NCBI RefSeq assembly: GCF_042186555.1
Contig: NC_133327.1
Span: 330,282,495-330,346,494 of the forward strand
Reading direction: 5' to 3'
Length of the DNA stretch: 64,000 nucleotides
Source: Aquarana catesbeiana
Taxonomy: Eukaryota > Chordata > Amphibia > Anura > Ranidae
Shown: one piece after another, positions 26,201-38,599 of the stretch
Layout: each line of letters opens with the position of its first letter
Position numbering within the stretch: position 1 is the stretch's first letter
Notes under the pieces: generated by a model
The model's input: the letters and a program-made list of their open reading frames with translations, nothing else
The model's database searches: none
What the model was told of the DNA's origin: nothing
Made by a program: the position numbers and the translations under genes

Positions 26201-29200
26201 GTATGAGTCTGATAAGCACAATGATATAACAAACACCTCTGCTTAGTACACAAGTTACATTTATTTCCCAATAAAAATAGGAATGTATTAAACAGCATAA
26301 CTAGGAAAACTAACATAAAGATACTACAAGAAATTGCAATATTACAAGGCCTACAATCATAACACAATACAAGATTGATACTTAGCACATCCTCCTTGGC
26401 TGGTCCTCAGGTCTTAAAGAGACTGTTTCTCAAGCAAACATTTCTTTTTAACAAACATACCTCATCCAGACCCCCCCCTTTTGCCTGCCCAACTTTGCCT
26501 TTGGACGAATCGCAGTGTCTCTGGGGCGTTCCCTCAACAGGCTATCATATGGACCGTCTTGCCATAGCGGTCCTCTGGGGGGCAGTGTTGGTCCATGAAT
26601 TGCCATCATCCGACCGATGTCAAATTCTACAAACACCTGGGCCCTTGATTTCCTGTATCTCACCTCATCCATCATCCCTGTCAGTTTAGCTGCCTTTGAA
26701 GCCTGTGCGGAAAGCAGTTAATCAGGAAATTCCCATAGACAGATTGGAGCCCGCGTTGTCATGCGCAATGGGAGCTAACCAGGCTACATTCCAACCTGGG
26801 AGGCCACATCCTGTCCTCCCGTAAGAGTGAAACTTTCAGTCTTTTCAAAAACCATGGGAGTCTGGCTTCTCTTAGGCATAGTAAGGAAATATATGTAAAA
26901 TACGATATTCATGTTGAATTCCAACAACAATTTTTTAACGAATTATCATGCTGCTATAGCTTATAATGAGGCTTACCTTTTTAGGTACAGTAAATATCTC
27001 CTAAACCTGCACTGTTTAGCAGATATTTACTTTAGCAGCACCGGTTATGTCATCATGCCGTCCTTGTAGAGAGCCGTGCTGTGTGCATGAGCAGGAGTGA
27101 TGTCATCCTGGCTCGGCAGATTTAGGCCCTGTTCACACCTGGACCTTTGCGATCATGATCTGACAAATTGCAATCACGCTTGTTCAGGTGCCATTCATTT
27201 TCAATGGTACCTAAACGCAGGTGCAATTCTCATGACAAACCGCATCATGTGAAGCTTGTCGCTCAGAAAGAAGCAGGAGCTTCTTTTGGGAGACCAGCTT
27301 TGCGCAACGCGGTTTGCTGTGATTGTAGCACGTTGAATCGCACCTGCATTTAGGTACCATTTGAAAATAACTGAGCAAGCATGGTGCAATTTGTCAGTTT
27401 TGCAAAGCGTTTTGGGATCGTGGACAGAATTACGATTCTGTCTGCAATTGCAAACGCCTAGGTGTGAATGGGGAGTTAGGCCATGGGCTTATGAAAAAAG
27501 GCCTCTAGTATTGTGTTTTTTTGTATGTACGTTTATGATCATACCTATGCGCATTTATGCATGCTCTGCATTAAGAGGCGTATGAGTGTAAACTCTTTTG
27601 ATTGGCTAGAATATTATTTTATTCTAGCCATTAGAATAAATTTATGAGCATATGCCTATGTTTAGGTGCGTTTATGAGCATATGGGCGTAAATTACGTTT
27701 TGAAAACTCCTCTGAATGCAGGTTTGGTGCATTTTTTTTTTTTTTTTTTCTATGCCCCTGAATGCTACTCTTTGGCTCCATGCACACTGGGCTTAAAAAA
27801 ATGCCAGTTCCCTCATATAGAGTGTTTTCTCTTAGTCATCTTCCAGGACGGCACACCTGAGAGATGAGAGGCTCCTCCCTACAGGAAACACAATCAATCG
27901 ACAGCTGTTTTAAGTCCCCACCCTTCCCCTGGATCCTCAGTTTTTGATTGTGTTTCTCCCTACACAGCAAAACTGTTTGTTTTTTTCCAAATGACCCGAA
28001 GCCTGGGGCTGGTGGTCCCCCCCCTGGGAGCCGGACCAAATGCCTGGGAAGGCCTACAGCCACATCACCCTGAAAGTGAAAGAGGGCGCCGCCTGCCCGA
28101 TCTCGTATGATCTCAGAGGCTAAGCAGGGTCGGGCCTGGTTAGTACCTGATGGGCCTCTGGGTCTGGCCGGATATATTTATCCTTCCTGGGGGGTTCCCC
28201 TATCCTTTCCTCAGGGGGGCAGCAGAAACTGGAAGAGCCCCCCTGAGAGCTGAAGGCCCCTGGGTACAATGGTGTCCCCAGAACTTCAGGGGCCTTTTTC
28301 CTGTCTCCCCCCTTACCTGTCCAGGCGTCCGTTCAGACGGGTGCTGGCTGTCAGTTCTTTCCAGGGCCCCCGACTCCTGGGCCCCTGGTAGCTCGCGTGG
28401 GCTGCTGGGGAGGGCGCCACCTGAACGACCCAAGTTCTTACCCAGGAGGGAAGGCTGAGAGTCAGCAGGAGCAGGCGCCCACATCCACCTTTCGAGGAGG
28501 CACCAGTTCACTACGGTGGATGTCTGCCTAAACCACCTCAGAATGGAATGAGGAACGTACGGCATTGCCCCCCCAGGTGTATATACTGACTGGCAGGACA
28601 CAGCCTAACCTTGCAGCTCCCTACGGGGACAGCAGTTGGGGGGGCACTTTGGCGGCTATCCTCCTTGCGTGTGGACCATAAGGATGGAAAAGCAAGCCCG
28701 GTGGCTGTGGCAAAAGGGGAAGACGACAACAGTGAGTACTTTCCTTTTACCTTGGGAATTTAGCTGCAAAATCCCCAATCCCAGCCAGATGGTTTCTGGG
28801 CATTTGAGATAATCTCCCCTGGGGTCTGGATTCAAATAGCCCAGAAGCTTCTGCTAAAAACACCAGCTACAGCTCCCTCTTACATCAGAGATGCTGTATG
28901 GTGGACAAGTGGTGCAGAGGAGCGAGTGTGCCTAAACCACCTCAGATGGGAAAGAGGTAGGTAAGGCATTTCTTCCCCTTCCCCCTGTATTTACTGAGTG
29001 GTACCGTGCAGGACCTGGGGTCTGCATAACAAAATAGCCCAGAAACTACTGCTAAAACCACCAGCCACAGCTCCCTCTTACAGCAGAGACACTGTGGTTA
29101 TCACAACAGTAGGTTGCCAGCCTCTCCCTACATGTCCGGTTGTGGGACATTAGTAGGGATGAATAGAGCGAAGGGGGGGGGGGGGGGGGGGGGGGCCTGG

Positions 29201-32200
29201 TACATACAAAGAGTTCCTTACAGGCCAGGTATACCACTAAACAATTTATGGATTGTGCAATGGTTGAAGGATTCAGGAGTAAGCTCTTCTGGTCAGCAGG
29301 TGCACTAGGTTATATGGCCCTATTAGCCCAGCTGCTAGGAATCTGAAGTCATAAGCTCCAACCTCCCACTCCACCTTTTACATTGTGGTTATATTATAGT
29401 GCAGGAGGTAAGAAAAACCTTTTTGTTGATACATGATTGCTTGTTTAAGGCCTGCAGGTGGCTATTTTCCTCCAGGCTAAATTGGTGACCACCTTTTCTA
29501 GAGGCTGTCCTAAATTGGTCTCTAGGGCTGGGCTCATTGAGACTTTAATTTCTGATCAGCCCCACCTGTGTGTGAGCTGGCCAGCGTTTGCTCAATCTAC
29601 GGAGGTAATGTAGGACAACAGCTACTATAGTAAGGTGTCTAACCATTTTAGGATTTGCTCCTTCACTGGGGGTGAAGTATTAGTATCTACAGCCCAGGCT
29701 ATGCCTAGGAATCAAATTGCTTTGTTTGGTTATTTCATAAAGGGATACACCATGACTCCTCCTTGGTTGCACACCAGTAGACCTCAGTAGTGAAGGTTTG
29801 TCCTTGCTGGGATGTTTTGTGGCACAGCAGAAATACACATTGAGATATGTGACATTTCTGCTCATAAGGGGTATATTGCTGTACATCAGAAATGCACTGC
29901 ACTGAAGCTTGGTTGTTGTCTGTTATATCCTAAAGGTACTGCCTTATTTGGCTACAGATCAGAAAAATACAACAGGGAAGGTGGTCTGTACTTTCTGGTC
30001 TTGTGACGCATGGAGGAAATGCACATCATTGAGTCTTGTGACACCTCTGCTCATATTTGTTATATTGCTGCACATCAGACATACTCAAAATTGAGTTCTG
30101 TCTGGGGTTTTTTTGTGTCCTGTATTACTGCCTTATTGGTTGCTTATTAGAAAGGCAGTAGTGAAGATTGATGGTCCTGAATTGTTGGGAAATACAAATT
30201 GAACCTGTGCCAGGGGTAGTACTGGTACTGCCTTTGGTAATCGGTGCAGCCCCGCAAGGTGGCATCGGGCTGACCGTGCTATTAACGGCAAAGGCTGCCG
30301 ATTTTAGGCATGCGATTTGACAGGTTGAGTCTCATGCCAAATCACTTCAATATGGATGTGCTATCTCTATTCAGATTGTTATATTGTTGCACATCAGATA
30401 TATACAAGATTGAAGGTTGTCTGTCCTTTTATGTCTTACATTTACTGCCTTATTGGCTGCATATCAGAAGGGACACAGCAGTGGGGTTGCTTGTCCTTTT
30501 CTGATTTGTTTTTGCTGCCTCAGCAGGGAGACACATTGAGGGTGGCGGCGTCTCTGCTCAGTATTGGTATATTACTACACATCAGACATACACAAAGATT
30601 GAAGATTGTTTGTGTCCTGTATGTTCTATATTTACTGCCTTATCGGCTGCATATCAGAAAGGCACAGCAGTGAGGGGTGTCTTTTCTGTTTCTCATTGTT
30701 CTACCTTGCTGCTTCTTAAGGATACACAGCAGGGGGTTGTCGGCTGCACGCCTCCAGGGAGATACAGCATTGGGGACCCCTCGCTTGTTCAACCTGAAAA
30801 TTGCAAGTTACCTGCGACCTGTGTAATCTTGAGGTCTGTGGATCCAGAAAGCGGGGTCTGTTTGGTGGCGCTGCGACCTGGAGTTGCACAGACACGAATG
30901 GTTCCCATTGGAAGCCATAGTGTATGACTTTTCTCTTGCGTTTTTGTGGTTGCAGTTTGGGTCACACAGTTTTATCTGTCCCTTCTGGTTGAGGTTTTGC
31001 TACACAACAAGAATAGGCATCATGGAGTTATTGCCTTACTTTACAATACACCAGAAAGATCGCAGCTAGGAAGGCTGTCTGTTTTTATGTGGCTGCACAG
31101 CAGAAATACATCATTGAAGCTTGTTGGTGCTTTCTGTTTCAGATTCCCTTACCTTACTGCACTTCAGAAAAACACAATGCTGCAGGTTTCTTGGGTCCTT
31201 TCTGTGTTGGTTCTGTGTGACTGCACTACAGAACTGCATAACAGAAAAGATATTGTCTTGTGTGCCATATTGATCTTATAACTGTATTTGGTGGTTCGTC
31301 AGAAATACGCAACATAGAAGTTTGGGTCTTTCTGTCTTTATGGCCCTGTTTTGCTGTACATCAGTAAAACTCCACCGTAAACAGGACTCCCGTCCTTTAT
31401 GTATATATATATCAGTTATGACCTAGCTAGCTGCACTTCAGAAACACGCAGCATTTAGGGTCGGTTCACACTGAGGTAGCACGACTTACAGCGCGACTGC
31501 CTCAGGCGACCCAGGACACGACTCAGCGGCGACTTGCGAAACGACTTCTGTATAGAAGTCCATGCAAGTTGCCCCCAAAGTCGTACAGGAACCTTTTTCT
31601 AAGTCGGAGCGAACGGTTAGAATGGTTCCTATGCACAGAGCAGGACGCTACTTGTCAGGTGACTAGGTCGCCTGACAAGTCGTCCCAGTGTGAACCAAGG
31701 TGTGTTTGCGTGTGTCTTAATGTTTTTACATATTGGCTGCACATCAGAAAACCAGACTGTGAGGACTTTTGTCTACATTGAAGTTCAGATTTGGGTCTCT
31801 CCCATATTTGATATGTTGGTTTAGCTAGCCACACTCGGATACACATTATTGTCTATGCTTGTGTCCTTTCTGTCTAAATCTATTGTGCTGGGTCCACAAT
31901 CTATGATCTTTTTTAATTTGTGATATTAATAATGCATGTATCACCTTTTGTATTTCAGCCCTCTTTTCCGTGGAGGGGCCTGGAGTTCTGGCTGCAGTTG
32001 TCACATGTCAGCCTCAGCCCCTTACATTCAGGAATGCTGGAACCATTTCCTAGGGTTGAAGCCCAGTAGGGTTATAGGACACTGGAGGAAGGCGATAAAG
32101 AATCACCCTGCTTAGTAAGAACTTGGGAAATTCTGTTCAGAGGAGTATTATGACCTGAAGATGAAGTATAAAGATGTATACCCGACCGAATAGGTTACGG

Positions 32201-35200
32201 CTCGGTGCATGGCCTTCATCTCACCCTTCTAGCAGAACTAGATGTAGCAGTATAAGTGTTATACTCCTGCTATGAACTTTATTCTCCTGAAGTAGGCACT
32301 CAGGCGTAAGTAAAGCCACAGAGTGGGCATGCCTTAAACCCAGGGATCAAGCCTCGGTTAATCTATTACCCTTAAGTAGGCTTCCCTTTAGTCTTTGCTG
32401 ATGTAAAGATAAAAATGAACAAAAAAGGTTGTCTGTTAGGGGCCCACCTTTTTTTGCAGTTTTAATTCCCTGAACAGGGTAGTGTTAAGACAGGCCCTCT
32501 TAGTGATCAATGAGTGTCCTTGTCTTACAACACAGGTCTCTGATTAATCTTTAGGGTTTCTAAGTAGCACCTACAGGCACAATAGGCCATGGTTGTTAGA
32601 TGTGTGAGACAGGCAACATTGCTAACCTACAAGTTTAACATGTTTTCTGATTCCATCTTTAAGAGCCCACTCCACCTAGGTCCTGCATCCGAAGCGGAGA
32701 AGGCAGGGACATCGGTGGAGTAGACCTGCAGACCAGCCGCATAATCCAGCTATAATACCTTCATCAAGCATATGGAGTGGAGGTAAAACTCACTGCAGAA
32801 CCAAGGTCCGCCAAGAGGGTCTTGCAGTGGTCCCACCCTAAGGTAGGCCTGAGGTACTTGATTATCCTCTCAGGTGTGCCGTCCTGGAAGATGACTAAGA
32901 GAAAATTGACAGTTACTTACCGGTAACTGTTTTTCTAGGATATCTTCCAGGACGGCAGGCCTACTTCCCGCCCGTTGGAGGAGGGAAAATGGTAGAACAC
33001 TAGAAGGTGAGTACCTATAAGGAATGATTTCCCTTGTGAACCAGGTTCAGGAGTTACTTCTCTACAAACTGAGGATCAAGGGGAAGGGTGGGAACTTAAA
33101 ACAGCTGTCGATTGATTGTGTTTCCTGTAGGGAGGAGCCTCTCATCTCTCAGGTGTGCCGTCCTGGAAGATATCCTAGAAAAACAGTTACCGGTAAGTAA
33201 CTGTCAATTTTTTTTTTGTACACAATTTAGACGAGTTTAGGCAAGTTTTTTCAAGTTTTTTTTTTTTTTTTTTTTTCTGACAAAGTTCCATTCAGAAAGG
33301 CAAACCAGAAGGGTTTTTTCCTGCCTCTAATTGCTGAATTTAAAATATGCCTGTAATCGTCCCAATGTGCATGGACACATAGGATAACATTGTGTTGCTC
33401 CTACTGGCAGAACACCAAACTCCTGTAGAACTTTTAAGCCGATTTTTAAGCCAGTGTGCATGGAGCCTAAAATACATCTGTAAATGACACAATGGGGGTT
33501 ATTCATTAAAGGAAAATCCACTTTGCACTGCAAGTGCACTGAAAATGCACTTGGAAGTAAAGTCGCTTTAGATCCGAGGGGGATGTGCAAGGAATATAAA
33601 AAACAGCATTTTAGCTTGCACATGATTTGATGATAAAATCAGCAGAGCTTCCCCTCAATTCAGATCTACCCCTTAGATTTAGAGCGACTGCACTTCCAAG
33701 TGCACTTGCAGTGCAAAGTGGATTTGCCTTTCATAAATAATCCCATTGGGGGTTATTTACGAAAAGCAAATCCGCTGTGCACTACAAGTGCACTTGTAAG
33801 TGCAGTCGCTGTAGATCTGAGGGGAAGATCTGAAATGAGGGGAACCTCTGCTGATTTCTATCATCCAATCATGTACAAGCTAAAATGCAGATTTTTATTT
33901 TTCTTGAATGTCCCCCTCAGATCTACAGCAACTGCACTTCCAAGTGCACTTTCAGTGCAGAGTGGATTTGCCTTTAGTAAATCAACCCCAATGTGCATAT
34001 GCACATTAGTTAACCCAGAGCTACTTTCAGGGGCAAAAAAAGAAAAAATGCCAGACGCCTCTAACAGCAGCATTTTTTTTTCTGCCCATGTGCAGGAGTT
34101 CTTAGAACCCCTGCCAAGTTTTCACTTGGTTTAGATTCTGGAGACAACCTTTTACCAGATGGGAAAATAAGGGAGAAATCAGAAACTGGGAAATAGATAA
34201 CAATACAAAATCCCTACATACCGTAACTTAAAGCCCACCTCCCAGGAAAATTGAAAAAATCCACCCTTGCGATGGGCAACCCCTCATCCTCTACCCCTGC
34301 ACTGCAAAGATTAAATGCTAATCATGTCTAGGGGCTAAAGAGCAGGCTGTAGTACTTACCTTACACCCCTTTCCTCATGCTCTTCTTTGGCCGGTGTATA
34401 TTAGGTGGACACGCTTGTACATTGTGTATACCCCATAATGTGTGCTGTTTTCTCCCTTCTGTCTCCTGTATTATGTAGATGGAATTTTGTAGATGATTTT
34501 GCCACTATAGTGAACTAATCATCATCCATATGATGGGAGTCACAATACAATAAGCATATACTCCACAGTGGTATTTATTTGGTTGAGGGGTGCCCCCGAT
34601 ATTTACATTTCATATTTTTTTACTGCACCTGCATGGGCATATTTATAGATTTGGGAAGTATATATCTTTGCACATTTTGCAGTTGGCAATTACATTTTCA
34701 AATGTTGGAAAGAAATCGATCCTTGCACACAATTGCTATATTTCATAAATGCTGATCAGCTGGTCTGCCATGCCGTTCTCAGTTCAAAGGTCAGTTTCTG
34801 CTAATATACCTGAGCTGATTGACCTTCTTACTGCTGCAGGTAATCTATAACTATATTACTTTCCAGCCTCCTATAGATCACTTGATTACATTAAATGCTT
34901 ATAACCTGCATCCTTGGAACTTGATTAACCCATATATTAGCAGGTTCTCTTACTTAAATATATTATATTTTGGAATTATTTTGAAAATCATGCAGCATGT
35001 TAATAGGGACTTGTTCATACCATGATGCTTGTGTTAACACACGTTGAACATGTTAATTTGTAAAATGGCTGCAAATTTTTGGTAATGATAATTCGTGCCT
35101 CTTAATTACGGTCATGCCTGTTCGTTTAATTCTGTACCCCTCAATTAAATAGTCAGTGTTGTACTACTCCTTTACATACAATTCACTTTAATAAGCTCCA

Positions 35201-38200
35201 TGGCTCTCACAGTATATAACCTGTCCTTCAACTTGTAGTCCTTCCCAATCAATCAATATTGTGCCCCTTATTTTCTGTATGGAAATCAGCATGGCACAAT
35301 TGTAGGCACTTTGGCTGGGCCTGCCACTTCTTGTCCCATGAGTGTGTGCTGTGCTATTTCCATCTTTCCATGTGAGAAATTAAATGGTTCCTAAAAGGGG
35401 CTTGATTGAAAATATGTGGCCTGCTCATTCTCATGGCACAACCGTTGTTGCTGCTGTTCCATGGGAGGACTTCAACTTCTAGCAACAGCTTTCTAATTAA
35501 GGCCACATTCACACGTCTGAACAGGGCCTTCAGCTGATGACTGCAGCAATAATTAGCAGATTCCTGCGAATACCATAACAGATCGGCGCTGCTCCAAGCC
35601 TGCAGTATCAGTCTCCCAGGTTTACACTCTGTATTCAGGTGCTGGCAGAGATAAAGCACATCTCGTTCCAAAATATAATATGACATTCAGGTACTGCCAC
35701 ACACTGTATTGAACTCCAGACTAAGATAAATGAAAGACAGGCTTCAGCTCAGATCCCAGCCCATCAGTCACACTCCTCTGACATGTTCCACCCACATTGG
35801 GCTTAATCGTAGCCCAATGTGGGTGAAGCTGGGATCTCAGCTGAAGCCATTTGCCATTGCCATTTACAGTATGTGGCGGTACCTACATAGCAGATTCCTG
35901 TGGCTGGAAACCTAGGTATATGCAAAAAATGTCAGCATGTACAAAGCAATGACAGGCTGACAGGAGCCATTGTCTACCTCCCAGGTACATCTGTCCCTAG
36001 TCGCAGGTAACCACCGGATGTGCGAATATATGTGAACAGTGGCATAGAGCGACAGCCCCTGTCAGCCTGTCATTGCTTTGTACAGGCTAAACAGCCACAG
36101 TTGTTTACAGACACCTGTTATTCAAGCTGCAGGAATCCACTGCCCAGCTTACCTACCAAATAGTGGGGCTGGGGGCTGAGCTTTGCTCCAGAATGGGGAC
36201 CTTGTGATAATGCCCTTTACTTAAACAGACCTTTTAGTTTTGAAATATTAGAAAGGCTGGTAGGTTTGGTTTAAACAGTTTTAATTGTACATCTGATTGA
36301 AAGCTTATGACAATCCATTGCTTTTGTTCACATTGCAAAATTATTTCTGTGTCACTGAGACAAAGATTTCTTTAAAGTAAAACAAAGGAACATAAAACAT
36401 CAGTATTAAAAGTAAACCCCAAATTAATACATTTTACCTTTTTAAAGTAAAACTTTTTTTTTTTTTTTTTTTAGGTAATGATAGGTTTTAAACCTTGTCC
36501 GTTTTTTGCCATCTGTGTCCCATTGGGGAGATTTCCCATCACTTCCTGTCCCATAGTTAGTACAGGAAGTGAGAGGAAATCCCTGCAAACTAAGGCAATC
36601 CCTTGCAGGGGTCCCCAAGGTCACCAGAATTGGTGTCCCCAATGGAAGATTTCCTTAAAGTGGATGTAAACCCAATGTCATCCTTTCTAAACTACTGCCA
36701 TAGAGGTTATCTATAAGGATATACATGCCTCCTGCATGTATCTTTACCTGTCAAATGTCTCCCCTCTGTCTGTTATTAGACCTGAAAAACTGCATATTCT
36801 GTGGGTGGATGTTGTCTGGAGCTCGGTGGGTGGAGTTGTGATGTCAGTAGACTCCCTGCCCACCTCTACACTCCCCTTGTCAATATGCATTTAATCCTGT
36901 GTATTTCTAACACTGAACTTCTGCTATGATCTCTAACATCCAGTGAAAAGACAGGAAAGTAACCACATGACTTCAGCATGCCCAATTATGCTGAGGTGTG
37001 ATACAGCCAATCCTTGCAGAGCTGCTGAAGAAAGGAGTGGGGGTGGGAATTAAAAAATACTGCATGTGTTTTAGGCTAATGCATGAGATGTAAAAAAGAA
37101 AAAGGAAAAAAGATCCCCCAAGGTGGGTTTTTTGGCAGCAAAATATAAATATCGAGTCAAAGTGTGTATAAAATTGAAAAAGTTTATTTTACAAAAAATC
37201 ACGTTATGAAATTGAGACATGAGCTCCAATGGGAAGTATATGAACCTTATTTCAAAATTGGCATACACTGTACAGACATTTTTCATAATGACGCCAGAAA
37301 CAATGTCAACCGTATGAAAAATAAAGCTGACGCGTTTCAACCCAAATACTGGGGGTCTTCTTCAGAGGTTCAGTCTGTAGAGAAATATATAGTATGAATA
37401 CACATATGGCATGACATTTGCATGTGACAAAAATAATCCACAGCGTATATATCTAATGTAATTACCCAACAGTGTATGTCCAGTGGGAAAAACAAGGGAC
37501 TTCCTACATATAAGTCCCTTTTAAAAACTGCTCACTTCCTCACCCTCAGAAGATCCCAACACAACTCCACCGACACCGCAACCAGAAGGAGGGGGCAATG
37601 GTCCACCGATGTGGCTTACGAGAAGTCACACTGAAAGGTCACCCTCCATCGGGCCAGATGATCGATTGGGGGAAAGGGGCGCACCTGCAGTGCAGATCCA
37701 AAAATGGACAAACTGAATGCTATATCCCTATATCAAGAACAGCTCTTTGAAAAAATATATTATAGGTAAAGGATAATAAATAAAAAATGAAAGTAAATAT
37801 GGGAATCAGGAAAAATGTATATGTATGTATATATAGTTAACCAGGACAGTGGTCAATTGACCAACTAGCAGGCATAAATCCAGCTGCATTCCATATATGC
37901 AGCTAGTAGCCTATAAGTGCTTGGTAACTACATTTTTATTAGGTAATACTAGGTGGATAAATATATGAATAAAGAAAATGAGATTGTAAAAAAGGAAATA
38001 AATGAAAATATTATTATTGGCAAGTGAGTGATGTAATGGATTGGAGGGTCAGAAGAACATATATCAGCCCAATTGTAAAACACAATTTGTGAAAAAGTGA
38101 ATAAAGGTGCAGTGACATATAAAGTGTGTAGTGCTGACCTATAGTTATATAAAATTATATAGAAAAGGTGGCCTGAAAAAGTGAAAAGTAATGCATGCCA

Positions 38201-38501
38201 TGCATGCATGGACCTAGTGAAGGACTAGTGAAACCAAACAGTACAACAAGTGATCCATGTGTAAGTGAGGGGAAAAAAAACAAGAAAAAGAAACCCCCAC
38301 CAAAAGCTGGTTACACGAAAGTGACAAAACAGGGTGAAAGAACAAAATAAGCCAAGTATACCTGAATCGATATTGAAGCTATTATGAAACTGCGCCAAAA
38401 CGCCCTATATAGATAGACTATAATTTGTGGCCTGGCCTGGGATTGGCCACGAAGTATGTCAGGCTCAGAGGATCAATGTCCACACTAAGTCGACTAGTCT
38501 G

Positions 38502-38599
<98 letters not shown>

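Larger units (their letters stand above)
19180..26931 (-). mobile_element. Endogenous retrovirus (minus strand) with two LTRs and 5-bp target duplication
   Basis: LTRs of 797 bases lie at 19185-19981 and 26130-26926. On the minus strand they start TGTTGG and end ACTTCA, the canonical TG...CA. The flanks 19180-19184 and 26927-26931 are both ACAAT, a 5-base target duplication. The two LTRs differ at about 13 positions by reading (about 98% identity), so the insertion is fairly young. Inside, from 5' to 3' on the minus strand, are a primer-binding-site candidate, an intact gag-like frame, 1.7 kb with no recognised coding, and broken env-like frames. No reverse transcriptase, protease, RNase H or integrase motif is found. 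The provirus lies antisense in SLC35A1 intron 2. Confidence 0.93.
27825..32904. mobile_element. Large inverted-repeat element (~5.1 kb), class unknown
   Basis: The left terminus TTTTCTCTTAGTCATCTTCC-AGGACGGCACACCTGAGAG is perfectly complementary to the right terminus at 32866-32904. The 5 kb interior has no recognisable transposase. It contains a 5S rRNA-like segment, a G23 run, a long degenerate tandem repeat and an inserted MITE. Related termini occur in the short element immediately to the right and at 10625. It is most likely a non-autonomous or decayed DNA transposon. Confidence 0.7.

Noticed and set aside
28052..28154. Functional 5S rRNA gene
   Set aside because: A 17-base insertion interrupts it, the last third is missing and no T-run terminator follows at the right place.
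28150..28729. GC-rich Pro/Gly-rich frames on both strands downstream of the 5S-like sequence
   Set aside because: They overlap on opposite strands, lack any recognisable motif and lie in the inverted-repeat element.
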